Position numbers and translations under genes: made by a program. DNA of 64,000 bases, from NCBI RefSeq assembly GCF_900113255.1, contig NZ_FOOR01000007.1:1-64000 (forward strand). The letters are read 5' to 3'. Positions 15,504 to 24,831 of the stretch are shown here, piece by piece (the first letter of the stretch is position 1; each line of letters opens with the position of its first letter). This DNA comes from Novosphingobium sp. CF614 (lineage in GTDB: Bacteria; Pseudomonadota; Alphaproteobacteria; Sphingomonadales; Sphingomonadaceae). Under the pieces are notes generated by a model. The model was not told the DNA's origin. It saw nothing but the letters and a program-made list of their open reading frames with translations, and made no database searches.

Positions 15504-17338
15504 GATTTTTCTCCGAGTTCCCGACGTGCGACGTGACGTTCATATTCCCGCCGCGCCATTGCGACCTTGTCCGATGCCGAGACTTCGGGAACGGCCACGT
15601 CCCACCAGGCACCGCCGGCATCTGTCACGGTCATCGCGTCCGTCTCGATCACAAAGACGTTTACGCCGCGACCACGCGCGGCCAGCCCTACTTCGAGTTC
15701 CTCGATCCCGGCGACCTTGCGCGCCTGTCCTCCCAGACTCGCCGCATGGGCGGCGAAATCCACGGAAGGCATGACTTCATGCCGGGTATCACGCCACAGG
15801 TTGTTGAACGGCTCACCACCGCAAGCCTGCTGCAGCCGATTGATGCACCCGAAGCCGCAGTTGTCGAGCACCACGACCGTCAGGTCGAGCCCCATGGCAA
15901 CGGCCGTGGCGATTTCTGAGTTCGCCATCAGGTAGCTCCCGTCACCCACCATGACGACGACGTCCCGTTGCGGTTCGGCCAGCTTGGCGCCGATGCCGCC
16001 GGCAATCTCGTAGCCCATGCACGAAAAGCCGTATTCGACGTGGTAGCCGCCCGGCGTACGCGTGCGCCAGTTCTTGTGCAGTTCGCCCGGAAGGCCGCCG
16101 GCAGCGCAGACGACTACCGCGTCGTCCGCCACGTTGCGCCACACGGCGCCGATCACTTGCGCATCCGATGGCAGAGCCTCCCGATCCCCTGGGGCCGCCG
16201 TCGCGGCGTCGCAGGCGACATCCCATTCCTGCTTCAATGCGGAAACGTCCGATGCGGCGCGCCACTCGGTCAGCGTATTCAACTCGTCCAGCACTAGCCG
16301 CGCGTCACCGACAACGCCCAGAGCGCTATGCTTTGCCGCATCGAAGGGCTGCACATTGACCTGAACGAGCCGGCACCTGCCGCCGTCGACCAGGGCTCTT
16401 GAGCCGGTGGTGAAATCCTGCAGGCGCGTCCCCATCCCGATGATGAGATCGGCTGTCTCGATTGCGCGGTTTGCGGCCGAGGTTCCAGTAACCCCCACGG
16501 CACCCAGCGCGAACGGGTGATCCCAAGCAAGGCTGCCCTTGCCCGCCTGCGTCTCCACCACCGGAATTCCCGCCTTTTCCGCGAAACCTGCCAGTTGCCT
16601 TTCCGCCCCGGAATAGAGCACGCCGCCGCCGGCCACGATTATCGGAGAGCGTGCGTCCCGCAGGGCCGCGACCAGCCCATCCATTTCCTCACGATCCGGT
16701 GCCGGACGGCGGATGCGCCAGACCTTCCGTTTGAAGAACTGCTCCGGCCACTCGCAAGCCTCTGCCTGCACGTCCTGGCAGAACGAGATCGTCGCCGGAC
16801 CACACAGCGCGGGGTCGATGAGCACGGCCATGGCACGTGGCAACGATACCAAAAGCTGTTCGGGTCGGGTTATCCGATCGAAAAAGCGCGAAACGGGCCG
16901 AAAGCAATCGTTGGCGCTGACGGTCGCGTCCTCGAAATCCTCGATCTGCTGGAGGACAGGGTCCGGCCTGCGGCTGGCGAAGACATCGCCTGGCACAAGA
17001 AGCACCGGCAGACGGTTCACATGTGCCAGTGCCGCGGCCGTGACCATGTTGAGCGCGCCCGGACCGATCGAAGTGGTGCAGACCATCGCCCGGCAGCGGC
17101 GGGATTGCTTGGCGAAGGCGATGGCGGAATGCACCATCGTCTGTTCGTTATGTGCGCGCCAGGTGGGTAGACTGTCCCCCATTCCATGCAACGCCTCCCC
17201 CAGTCCGGCGACATTGCCGTGGCCGAAGATCGCCCACACGCCGGCGAAGAACGGCAGATCGCCCTCCGGCGCGGAAACGTATTGTGCCGCAAGCCACCGT
17301 GTCATGGCCTGCGCGGCCGTCAGGCGCACCATGTTCAC
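15500..17338 (-). CDS. iolD: Trihydroxycyclohexane-1,2-dione acylhydrolase (IolD)
   Basis: IolD is a thiamine-diphosphate enzyme that opens the inositol ring, giving 5-deoxy-glucuronate. The 612-residue protein opens VRLTAAQAMTRWLAAQY, a typical IolD start. It has GVWAIFGHGNVAGLGEAL in the N-terminal pyrimidine-binding domain and GDGSYLMANSEIATA in the C-terminal diphosphate-binding domain, where the GDG-to-N motif binds the cofactor and magnesium. The GTG at 17338 overlaps the iolC stop (GTGA); an ATG two codons later is possible. Confidence 0.95.
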   Translation of the reverse strand: MNMVRLTAAQAMTRWLAAQYVSAPEGDLPFFAGVWAIFGHGNVAGLGEALHGMGDSLPTWRAHNEQTMVHSAIAFAKQSRRCRAMVCTTSIGPGALNMVTAAALAHVNRLPVLLVPGDVFASRRPDPVLQQIEDFEDATVSANDCFRPVSRFFDRITRPEQLLVSLPRAMAVLIDPALCGPATISFCQDVQAEACEWPEQFFKRKVWRIRRPAPDREEMDGLVAALRDARSPIIVAGGGVLYSGAERQLAGFAEKAGIPVVETQAGKGSLAWDHPFALGAVGVTGTSAANRAIETADLIIGMGTRLQDFTTGSRALVDGGRCRLVQVNVQPFDAAKHSALGVVGDARLVLDELNTLTEWRAASDVSALKQEWDVACDAATAAPGDREALPSDAQVIGAVWRNVADDAVVVCAAGGLPGELHKNWRTRTPGGYHVEYGFSCMGYEIAGGIGAKLAEPQRDVVVMVGDGSYLMANSEIATAVAMGLDLTVVVLDNCGFGCINRLQQACGGEPFNNLWRDTRHEVMPSVDFAAHAASLGGQARKVAGIEELEVGLAARGRGVNVFVIETDAMTVTDAGGAWWDVAVPEVSASDKVAMARREYERHVARRELGEKS

Positions 17339-19263
17339 GCCGCGCTCTCCCTTGCGACTGCCTTGCGCGCCTCACGCCATCCCCGAACGAGAATGCCGAA
17401 GCGTTCGACCAGCATGTCCAGCGCCTGCGCGTCGTCGATTTCGCCTGCAAGCCACTTGCGCGCCGCCTCGGCCCAGATCGTGCGTCCCACCGCAAAGCCT
17501 TTCACCACCGGAACATCGCGCACGGCGGCGAAAGAGCGGAGAAGAACCTCGTCCGGAGCCGCCAGGCCCAGGATTACCACGCCGCGGCACCGGGGGTCAT
17601 GCTTCAGGATGGCATCCTGGATGTTCGCCCAGGTCTCCACGTCGCTCGCAGGTTCAAGCTTCCACCAGTCCGGACGGACGCCAAGGTCGTAGTACCGTTC
17701 TATCATGCGCGACACTGTGTCGGGCGCGCTTTCCATGCCTTGGGGAACGATCACTTCCAGCAGCAGTTCGTGCCGCGTCTTGCGGCAGGCGTCATAGAGG
17801 CGCGCGACCTGCCGCTCCTGCCGCTCGCGCAGGATCACCTCATCATCGGGGTGCGCGAAGACGAGGCATTTGGCCACGTGGTTGTAGGGCCATTCGCAAA
17901 GCTCCGTGGCCACGTCCGCCGAGGATTCGAATTCCAGCGGCCGCGATCCGGGTAGTTCGATGGGGCGGCCGATCCAGTATGGAAAGTCTGCCGCGCGCTC
18001 CAACCCGCGCATGCCGAAGCGTCCGTCGAGCAAAACCCCGAAGGCCGGATCGCCCTGCGCCAGCCGGTCCACCGCATCGAGTGCCAGCGCCTTGAAGGCG
18101 GGTATGCGGCCTTCATCGGCGCCAAGCTCGCGCGCCATGTCTACGAGCTGCGAACGGTGGTCCAGCGCCAACACCATGAGTTCGGGCAAGTCCGGATAAC
18201 GGGTCGTGGCCCAGTGGAGATGCTCCAGGGCCACGTCCTCACGCAGGCGGTAGGGGCGATCCTCCGCATCGAGGAACTGCTGGAGTTCCTCCCAGGTGGG
18301 CATGGCCGGTGCGCAGCCATGGCGCGAGACCACGATCGCGCCGCAAGCATTGGCCCAGGTACAACAGGTCTCGATCTGCTCGCCCGCCAGCCAGCCGCGC
18401 AGGAACCCGGCCATGAAGCTGTCGCCCGCACCAAGGACGTTGAACACCTCGATATTGAATCCCGCCCCGGCAATGCCTTCGTCAAGGCTGTCCGGGATCG
18501 CTCCGTCGAAGCAGATGCAGCCAAGCGCTCCGCGCTTCAGGACTATGAGCGCATCCGAACCGGCGCGTATCGTGCGCAGGGCCGTCAGGGTATCGGTCGA
18601 GCCGCCGAGGATGTGAACTTCCTCCTCGGTTCCAACGATCAGGTCGCACAGGCCGAGGAATTCCTGCAAGCGCGCGGAAACGGCCGCATCGGCGACGAAC
18701 CGGTCCTCTCCGTTGTCGCGCGAGGTCAGGCCCCAGAGGACCGGACGATAGTCGATGTCGAAGACGACCTTTGCGCCGCCGGCCCGCGCCATTTCGCAGG
18801 CCTTGCGGCATGCCGCCGCAGTCGTCGGGCTGGAAATGTGGGTGCCGTTGAACAACACCGCGCGGGTATCCGCGATCAGCCCGGGTTCGATGTCGTCCAC
18901 GCCCAGGGCCATGTCGGCGCAGTTCTCGCGGTAGAAGACGAGCGGAAAATCGACCTGGTTCCGGATGCCGAGAATGGCCAGCGCGGTAAGGCGTTCCGCG
19001 TCCGTGGCAACGCCGCGAACATCCACGCCCTCCCGCTCGAGCTGCTCACGGATGAAACGGCCGAAGTGATCGTTCCCGACTCGCGTGATGAGCCCCGGCC
19101 GCATGCCGAGCCGTGCGACGCCGACCGCCGTGTTGGTGGGGCTGCCGCCGACGTACTTGGCGAAGGACTGCATGTCCTCCAGCCGTCCGCCGATCTGCTC
19201 GCCGTACAAGTCCACGCTCGACCGTCCGATCGTGACGATATCGAGCGCTCCCACCTCGGCCAT
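17335..19263 (-). CDS. iolC: 5-dehydro-2-deoxygluconokinase fused to DUF2090 (IolC-type)
   Basis: The first ~330 residues form a PfkB-family kinase that phosphorylates 5-dehydro-2-deoxy-D-gluconate. The family signature NVLGAGDSFMAGFLRG carries the catalytic aspartate, and the protein opens LDIVTIGRSSVDLYGEQIGG. The remaining ~310 residues match the DUF2090 extension often fused to IolC in proteobacteria, beginning around LMVLALDHRSQL. Its LDHR and KGFAVGRTIW motifs resemble class I aldolases, and it may do the IolJ aldolase step; no separate iolJ is in the window. It is the first gene of the iolC-D-E-B-ABC operon, with an RpiR-type operator 53 bp upstream. Confidence 0.92.
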   Translation of the reverse strand: MAEVGALDIVTIGRSSVDLYGEQIGGRLEDMQSFAKYVGGSPTNTAVGVARLGMRPGLITRVGNDHFGRFIREQLEREGVDVRGVATDAERLTALAILGIRNQVDFPLVFYRENCADMALGVDDIEPGLIADTRAVLFNGTHISSPTTAAACRKACEMARAGGAKVVFDIDYRPVLWGLTSRDNGEDRFVADAAVSARLQEFLGLCDLIVGTEEEVHILGGSTDTLTALRTIRAGSDALIVLKRGALGCICFDGAIPDSLDEGIAGAGFNIEVFNVLGAGDSFMAGFLRGWLAGEQIETCCTWANACGAIVVSRHGCAPAMPTWEELQQFLDAEDRPYRLREDVALEHLHWATTRYPDLPELMVLALDHRSQLVDMARELGADEGRIPAFKALALDAVDRLAQGDPAFGVLLDGRFGMRGLERAADFPYWIGRPIELPGSRPLEFESSADVATELCEWPYNHVAKCLVFAHPDDEVILRERQERQVARLYDACRKTRHELLLEVIVPQGMESAPDTVSRMIERYYDLGVRPDWWKLEPASDVETWANIQDAILKHDPRCRGVVILGLAAPDEVLLRSFAAVRDVPVVKGFAVGRTIWAEAARKWLAGEIDDAQALDMLVERFGILVRGWREARKAVARESAA

Positions 19264-19315
19264 TTCCTTGCTCCCAACACCATTCAGAATTCTATTTTCA
19301 ATCTGACTCGATATT

Positions 19316-19329
19316 GGAATTCATATTCC
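19316..19329. promoter_or_regulatory. Predicted RpiR/IolR operator before iolC
   Basis: GGAATTCATATTCC is a near-perfect palindrome of the form GGAA-N6-TTCC, 53 bp before the iolC start. The same form occurs once more before iolG. From memory, this is the motif reported for the RpiR-like IolR of Sinorhizobium meliloti. Confidence 0.65.
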
Positions 19330-19397
19330 ATCCACAAGAAAGTGCAATGGCTTTCAAAAGCCGGACCTGACCACAGCCTCCTCCCCGGATTCGTCAA

Positions 19398-20237
19398 TCA
19401 GGCGCTTATCTTCGTTAATTCAAAGGCATAGGAAATCGCCAAGGCCTGCACCAGGCACATCGATCCCGACAGCGTCCTGAAGCCGCGAACTTCCGTATCG
19501 CGGACTTGCAGCAGGCAATTGGCCGGTTTCGCAACCGGTCCGACCGGCGAATCCGTGATTATCGCGATGGGCGTGCCAGCCTGGGCGACATGCTCCGCAA
19601 GGCTCACCATTTCATCGGCATAGGGGCTGAAACTGATTCCCACCAAAAGATCACCCTTGCCGATGCGATTCGCCTGTAGACCGGCCATGCCGCCGATTCC
19701 GTCCACCAGAATCGCACGCTTGCCGCCTCGTTGCAGCGAGTAGGCCAGATAGGCGGCAACCGGAAAACTGCGCCGAAAGCCCGCAACATGTACCGTCTCT
19801 GCCTCTCGCAGCATCGCGACGCATTCCTCGAACCGGTCATGATCCACCGATTGCAGAAGATGTTCCAGGGCAAGCGCGGAGGCCCCGGCGAATTCCGCCA
19901 GCAGATCGACGGGGCCCGGCAAAGGCGTGTCCTCCGCGCCTTCGAGGAATTCTCGGGCGCGCCGATGATAACCGCTTTCGGGCCGGGCCGCGAGAAGCTG
20001 GTCCTTGAGCAGGCGCTGCATCGAAGCCGCGCCATTGAAACCAAAAGTCTGAGCGAACCGGACGATGGCGGAAGGCGGCGCGCCCGTCCTGTCAGAGATC
20101 ACTGCCAAGGTCTCTACCCCGGCACTGTTGGGATCATCCAGAATGTAGCGGCCAATCTGCTGGAGGCGCGGACTGAGTTCATCGAACCGCTCAAGGATCG
20201 CTTCCCGTAACTGTTGCGCACTGTCGGTCGCCGCCAT
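19398..20237 (-). CDS. RpiR-family transcriptional regulator (probable IolR)
   Basis: The 279-residue protein has an N-terminal helix-turn-helix domain (LSPRLQQIGRYILDDPN to APPSAIVRFAQTFGFNG) and a C-terminal SIS sugar-phosphate-binding domain (VHVAGFRRSFPVAAYLAYSL, GDLLVGISFSPYADE, IAIITDSPVGP). RpiR proteins of this type repress inositol genes and are released by an inositol-pathway intermediate. The ATG at 20237 follows AGGAGAG by eight bases. A much longer in-frame opening upstream runs antisense into iolG and is not real. It sits between the iolC operon and divergent iolG, with a GGAA-N6-TTCC site on either side. Confidence 0.9.
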   Translation of the reverse strand: MAATDSAQQLREAILERFDELSPRLQQIGRYILDDPNSAGVETLAVISDRTGAPPSAIVRFAQTFGFNGAASMQRLLKDQLLAARPESGYHRRAREFLEGAEDTPLPGPVDLLAEFAGASALALEHLLQSVDHDRFEECVAMLREAETVHVAGFRRSFPVAAYLAYSLQRGGKRAILVDGIGGMAGLQANRIGKGDLLVGISFSPYADEMVSLAEHVAQAGTPIAIITDSPVGPVAKPANCLLQVRDTEVRGFRTLSGSMCLVQALAISYAFELTKISA

Positions 20238-20293
20238 ATCGTCATCTCTCCTACTCCGACCCATACTACAGACATTCCAGTTGACGGCTATAT

Positions 20294-20307
20294 GGAATAT
20301 GTGTTCC
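20294..20307. promoter_or_regulatory. Predicted RpiR/IolR operator before iolG
   Basis: GGAATATGTGTTCC has the form GGAA-N6-TTCC and lies 33 bp before the iolG ATG, in the divergent region shared with the rpiR gene. TTGACG at 20281-20286 could be a plus-strand -35 box, so the operator would occupy the promoter. Confidence 0.65.
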
Positions 20308-20339
20308 ATTAACCGGAAATCGCGGAGAGGATTCCCGGA

Positions 20340-21338
20340 ATGTTCAAGGTCGCCCAGTTCGGCGCAGGGCGCATTGGCGCCATTCATGCTCGCAACATCG
20401 CGGCGCATCCGGCCCTTTCGCTGGAATATGTGGTCGATCCCATCCAGGAAAGCGCGCGCGCCCTGGCCTCCACCTACGGCGCAAAGGTGGCCTCGGCGGA
20501 AGAGGTCTTTGCCAATCCGCAGATCGACGCGGTAATCGTCGCCAGCTCGACAGACACGCATCTGGACCACTGCCTGGCGGCAGCACGGGCCGGAAAAGCC
20601 GTATGGTGCGAAAAGCCGCTTGATCTCGACCTCGATCGCCTCAAGGCAAGGCTGGCCGATCTGGAACCGATCGCGGACCGGTTGCTGCTGGGTTTCCAGA
20701 GGCGCTTCGACCCCACCTTCCGGGCGCTGCACCGCCGACTCAACGCCGGGGAAATCGGCGAGGTCGAGACCGTCCACGTGACCAGCCACGATCCCGCGCC
20801 GCCGCCGGTAAGCTACATCAAGGTCTCGGGCGGCATCTTCAAGGACATGACGATCCATGATTTCGATGTTGCCCGCTGGATACTGGGCGGCGAAATCGTC
20901 AGCGTCTTTGCCTCGGCCAGCAACCTGGTAGACCCCGCAATTGGCAAGGCCGGCGACTTCGACGTGGCCAAGGTGATCCTTCGAACGGCCGGCGGGAAGA
21001 TCTGCGTCATCTCCAACACGCGCCGTTCGGGCTATGGCTACGACCAGCGAATCGAGGCCTACGGTCAGAGAGGACGCCTGGCCGCCAACAACATGACCGA
21101 AACCCAGGTGGAAACCTGGACCGAGGCCGGAGCCGCCGCCGATCGCTTCGAAAACTTCTTCCTGACGCGCTACGCCCAGGCCTATGCCGCCGAGGCCAAT
21201 CATTTCGCGGACATCCTGGCCGGCACCGCAAAGCCCTTGGCCGGGATTGCCGATGGCCTCGGCGCCCTGGAACTGGCCGTTGCAGCGGAACAGTCCGCGC
21301 GCACGGGCCTGCCGGTGCCGATTTCGAGCCTGGGCTGA
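20340..21338 (+). CDS. iolG: Inositol 2-dehydrogenase (Gfo/Idh/MocA family, IolG)
   Basis: The enzyme should oxidise myo-inositol to scyllo-inosose with NAD+, the first catabolic step. The 332-residue protein has an N-terminal Rossmann motif (GAGRIGAIHARNI, residues 8-20), the catalytic EKP lysine (residues 91-93) and the family signature GGIFKDMTIHDFDVARW (about 164-180) with Asp169 and His173 where IolG has its catalytic pair. It opens a three-gene plus-strand operon (iolG, binding protein, GH115), and its stop overlaps the next start (TGATG). Other Gfo/Idh sugars are possible, but the iol context makes inositol most likely. Confidence 0.9.
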   Translation: MFKVAQFGAGRIGAIHARNIAAHPALSLEYVVDPIQESARALASTYGAKVASAEEVFANPQIDAVIVASSTDTHLDHCLAAARAGKAVWCEKPLDLDLDRLKARLADLEPIADRLLLGFQRRFDPTFRALHRRLNAGEIGEVETVHVTSHDPAPPPVSYIKVSGGIFKDMTIHDFDVARWILGGEIVSVFASASNLVDPAIGKAGDFDVAKVILRTAGGKICVISNTRRSGYGYDQRIEAYGQRGRLAANNMTETQVETWTEAGAAADRFENFFLTRYAQAYAAEANHFADILAGTAKPLAGIADGLGALELAVAAEQSARTGLPVPISSLG

Positions 21339-22282
21339 TGCGGCGGCTTCGCCGAACTGCGGCCACGCTCTCTCTAGCCCTGCTCGCCCTGACGGGCTGC
21401 AACAAGAGCAAGGGCGAGTTCCAGGTCGCCGCCTCGTTCCACAACCTGTCCGAGCCCTTCTTCGTCGCCATGCGAAGGAACGCCCAGGACGAGGCGCGCA
21501 AGCTGAACGTCGATCTCTTGATCCTTGACGGGCAATCCAACTCCGCCAAGCAGACCGCCGACATCCAGGTGGTGACCGCCACCGGCACGCGCGGCTTGAT
21601 CCTGGCGCCCACCGACGTCAACGCGCTGACACCGGCGGTGAACGACGTCATCGACCTGGGAATTCCCGTTGTCACTGTCGATCGAAGGGTCGACAGGAGC
21701 AAACGCCCGGTACAGCATTTCGGCGCAGACAATGTGGCGGGCGGGCGGCTCATGGCACAGCATGTAATCGCCATGTTCCCCCAAGGCGCCCGTATCCTCC
21801 TGCTGACCGGCGCGCCCGGTTCGAGTTCGGCGATCGATCGCACCAAAGGCATTCATGAAGCCTTCAAGGCCGCGGGACCGCGCTATGCGTTCGTTGCCGA
21901 ACAGACCGCCAACTGGCAGCGCGAACAGGGGCTTACGGTGACCCAGAATATCCTGACCTCGCTGGGCGGCCAACGGCCCGACGTCATCATCTCGGAAGAT
22001 GACGACATGGCGCTCGGCGCGCTCGAGGCGCTGCGCAGCATTGGAGCGCAAGGGATAAAGGTGATCGGTTTCAATGCCACGCCCGAAGCGCTCAGGATGA
22101 TCCGCGAAGGGCGGATGGAAGCCACTGTGGAACAATCTCCCAGCCGCCAGATCCGCATCGCGCTGGACCAGTTGGTGGCCCGGATCCGCACCGGCAAGCC
22201 GATCAGCGGCGCCAACATCACACCGATCCTGATTACGAGGCAGAACCTCGGCCAGGCTGAACGCATCAACGAACTGAAGTAG
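21338..22282 (+). CDS. Periplasmic sugar-binding lipoprotein (inositol ABC transporter)
   Basis: This 314-residue type I binding protein (RbsB/IbpA class) should capture the sugar for the permease and ATPase encoded at 11177-13747. Family landmarks are ASFHNLSEPFFVAMRRNAQ, GLILAPTDVNALTPAV, GIPVVTVDRRVD and VIISEDDDMALGALEAL. The leader LALLALTGCNKS is a lipobox, so it is probably a membrane-anchored lipoprotein rather than a free periplasmic protein, which is less usual in Gram-negative bacteria. It is separated from its transporter genes by the iol operon but shares the predicted RpiR regulation. Confidence 0.85.
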   Translation: MRRLRRTAATLSLALLALTGCNKSKGEFQVAASFHNLSEPFFVAMRRNAQDEARKLNVDLLILDGQSNSAKQTADIQVVTATGTRGLILAPTDVNALTPAVNDVIDLGIPVVTVDRRVDRSKRPVQHFGADNVAGGRLMAQHVIAMFPQGARILLLTGAPGSSSAIDRTKGIHEAFKAAGPRYAFVAEQTANWQREQGLTVTQNILTSLGGQRPDVIISEDDDMALGALEALRSIGAQGIKVIGFNATPEALRMIREGRMEATVEQSPSRQIRIALDQLVARIRTGKPISGANITPILITRQNLGQAERINELK

Positions 22283-22291
22283 GACGAGGGC

Positions 22292-24814
22292 ATGAGAAGC
22301 GCCATCAGGCACGCGCGAGCAAGCTGGTTGGGCATGGCCGGCGCTCTGGCATTGGCCACCGGCTGCTCGGGAACAGTCCTGGCCGCCCCGGCCGAAAGCA
22401 TAGTCAGTTCCGCGCCGGTGAAGGACGGATTGGCACTGGTTGAGCGCGGCACCGCGGTTCCGATCCTTCTCGATCCGGACGAGCCTAGTGTCGCCAGCAT
22501 CGCCGCACAGGATCTTGCCAGCGATATCGCGATGGTCACCGGGCAGAAGCCCGAAGTGCGCAAGACGATCATGGCGGACGCGAAGTTCGCGATCATCGTA
22601 GGCACACTCGGGCAGAGCAAACTGATCGACGCCATGGCCCGGTCCGGCCGGCTTTCCACGGCGCAGATTGCGGGAAAGTGGGAAAGCTTCCTGATCGCAA
22701 CTGTGGACAAACCGCTACCCGGCGTAGCCAAGGCGCTAGTAATTGCCGGCAGTGACCGGCGCGGCACTGCCTACGGCGTGTTCGAACTCTCCGAGGCCAT
22801 GGGCGTCAGCCCCTGGGCCTGGTGGGCGGACGTGAAACCCCGCCATCGCGATGCGCTTTATGTCGTTCCCGGCCTGCGCCGGTTCGGGCCGCCCTCGGTC
22901 CGCTATCGCGGCGTGTTCGTGAACGACGAGGACTGGGGCCTCTTCCCTTGGGCGAGCCAGACCTTCGATCCCCAGTACAAGGACATCGGCCCCAAGACCT
23001 ATGGCCGGATTTTCGAACTGCTGCTGCGGCTCAAGGCGAACACCTTGTGGCCGGCGATGCACAAGACGACGAAGGCGTTCAACCTGGACCCAGAGAACGC
23101 GAAGCTGGCCGATGAATACGGCATCGTGATGGGCTCATCCCATGCGGAAGCCATGCTGCGCAACAACGTCGGCGAATGGACGGCACCCGGGAAGGACTAC
23201 AACTATGCGACCAATCGCGAGGGTGTGCGCACTTATTGGGAAGAGCGGGTGCGTGCGAACGCGACGGATGAGAACATCTGGACCATCGGCATGCGCGGCG
23301 TTCACGACACCGGCATGGTCGGCACTGTATCCATGGCCGACAAGGTGACACTGCTGGACCAGGTGATTGCCGACCAGCGCGCGATGCTGGATCGCCACGT
23401 TCCCGGCGGTTCGGCCAAAGCCGCGCAGATCTTCGTGCCCTACAAGGAAGTGCTCGACATCTATCGGGCCGGCCTGAAGGTGCCGGACAACGTGACGATC
23501 GTCTGGCCGGACGACAACTTCGGCTACATCCGCCAGTTCCCCAGCCGGGCCGAAGCCACCCGCCCCGGGGGCACCGGGGTCTATTATCACCTGTCGTATC
23601 TCGGTTATCCGCTCGCCTACCTATGGCTTTCGACAACGCCGCCCGCGCTCGTGCGCGAAGAAATGGTACGGGCCTACGACCAGGGCTCGCGAAGCCTCTG
23701 GATCGTCAACGTCGGCGATATCAAGCCAGCGGAAATCGGCACCACGCAGTTCCTGGACATGGCATGGGATATCGGGCGCTGGCGGGATGTGAACCAGAAG
23801 GACTACCTGCGGCACTGGCTGGGTGAAGCCTTCGCCTCCACGGCCATCGGTGACCGCGCTGCCATGATGATGGACACCTATTTCCGGCTCAACTTCGAAC
23901 GCAGGCCGGAGCACCTCGAATGGCCCGCGCATGAGGAGGACCGCCACCTTTCCGGCTTCACGGTGGCGGAAGTGAACGATCGCCTGCGCCGCTGGCGCAG
24001 CCTTGCCGCCGAAGCGGAAACCCTTGGCAAGGATATCCCGGCCGATCAACGCGATGCCTGGTTCGAACTGGTCGAGTTCCCCATCCGCGCGGCCTCGGCC
24101 GCCAACGTGCGGTTCTTCGCGGCGGAGCGCTATGACGAGCTAGTTGAGGTCGATCCGCCCATGGCGCGTTCGGCCGGCGGCGCCGTCGCCTGGGCGGAGG
24201 ACGAGATCAAGGCCCTGACCGATCGCTACAACAACCAGACGGCAAACGGGAAATGGCACCATATCATGCCCGCCGAACCCGCCGACAGCCAATGGCGCAT
24301 CTATCGCCCGCGCCCGATCGTCACCCCCGCCGAGGCACTGCGCGCCAGCCCCGACGCCTTCTTCGCCGAAGTCGATAAGAGCCCTGACCCGGCATCGGCG
24401 GTCGTCGAGGCGGAAGACACGCCGGCCAAGGGCTGGCGCCTGATCGAGGGCCTTGGCCGTGGCCGCGGCGTCCTGATGGCCGACAAGCCCGGCGCAAGCT
24501 GGTCCACCAGCTTCACCCTGTCCCGTAGCCAGTCGGTGGATCTGGGCATCCTGCCGCTGTTCCCCGACGGCGAGGAGCGCGACCTTAAGCTGGATGTCAG
24601 CATCGATGGAGGCCCGTTCCGCTCCATCGCCGTTCCCCGCAAGGTCGGCAGCACCGAGTGGGTTTCCGGCGTACTCGACAACCTGCTGAAAGTACCTGTT
24701 TCCGGTCCGCTATCGGCGGGACGTCACCAGATCGCGGTCACCGCCAGAAGCGGAGGCATCGCGCTCGACCGGCTACTGCTGAAGGAGGCGGGCGTAGCGC
24801 AGTCTTCCCATTGA
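22292..24814 (+). CDS. GH115 family alpha-glucuronidase
   Basis: GH115 enzymes release alpha-1,2-linked glucuronic or 4-O-methylglucuronic acid from glycans such as glucuronoxylan. This 840-residue protein shows the conserved core: YGVFELSEAMGVSPWAWWAD, YRGVFVNDEDWGL, LLRLKANTLWPAMH and GIVMGSSHAEAMLRN. It ends in a beta-rich domain (from ~residue 690). The leader has a hydrophobic stretch followed by ALATGCSG, a lipobox-like site, so it may be a periplasmic or outer-membrane lipoprotein. It follows the inositol-binding protein by only 9 bp, placing an alpha-glucuronidase in an inositol operon. No xylanase or xylosidase is in the window, so a non-xylan substrate should be considered. Confidence 0.88.
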   Translation: MRSAIRHARASWLGMAGALALATGCSGTVLAAPAESIVSSAPVKDGLALVERGTAVPILLDPDEPSVASIAAQDLASDIAMVTGQKPEVRKTIMADAKFAIIVGTLGQSKLIDAMARSGRLSTAQIAGKWESFLIATVDKPLPGVAKALVIAGSDRRGTAYGVFELSEAMGVSPWAWWADVKPRHRDALYVVPGLRRFGPPSVRYRGVFVNDEDWGLFPWASQTFDPQYKDIGPKTYGRIFELLLRLKANTLWPAMHKTTKAFNLDPENAKLADEYGIVMGSSHAEAMLRNNVGEWTAPGKDYNYATNREGVRTYWEERVRANATDENIWTIGMRGVHDTGMVGTVSMADKVTLLDQVIADQRAMLDRHVPGGSAKAAQIFVPYKEVLDIYRAGLKVPDNVTIVWPDDNFGYIRQFPSRAEATRPGGTGVYYHLSYLGYPLAYLWLSTTPPALVREEMVRAYDQGSRSLWIVNVGDIKPAEIGTTQFLDMAWDIGRWRDVNQKDYLRHWLGEAFASTAIGDRAAMMMDTYFRLNFERRPEHLEWPAHEEDRHLSGFTVAEVNDRLRRWRSLAAEAETLGKDIPADQRDAWFELVEFPIRAASAANVRFFAAERYDELVEVDPPMARSAGGAVAWAEDEIKALTDRYNNQTANGKWHHIMPAEPADSQWRIYRPRPIVTPAEALRASPDAFFAEVDKSPDPASAVVEAEDTPAKGWRLIEGLGRGRGVLMADKPGASWSTSFTLSRSQSVDLGILPLFPDGEERDLKLDVSIDGGPFRSIAVPRKVGSTEWVSGVLDNLLKVPVSGPLSAGRHQIAVTARSGGIALDRLLLKEAGVAQSSH

Positions 24815-24831
24815 CATCGCGAGAGCCGGGT

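Noticed and set aside
20238..21203. N-terminal extension of the RpiR regulator by ~320 codons
   Set aside because: It runs antisense through iolG; the ATG at 20237 with AGGAGAG and the standard RpiR length fit better.
22292..24814. Xylan utilisation as the role of the whole locus
   Set aside because: GH115 alone would allow it, but no GH10/11/43/67/3 enzyme, xylose isomerase or xylonate pathway is present, and GH115 is linked to inositol genes. Kept only as a rival explanation.
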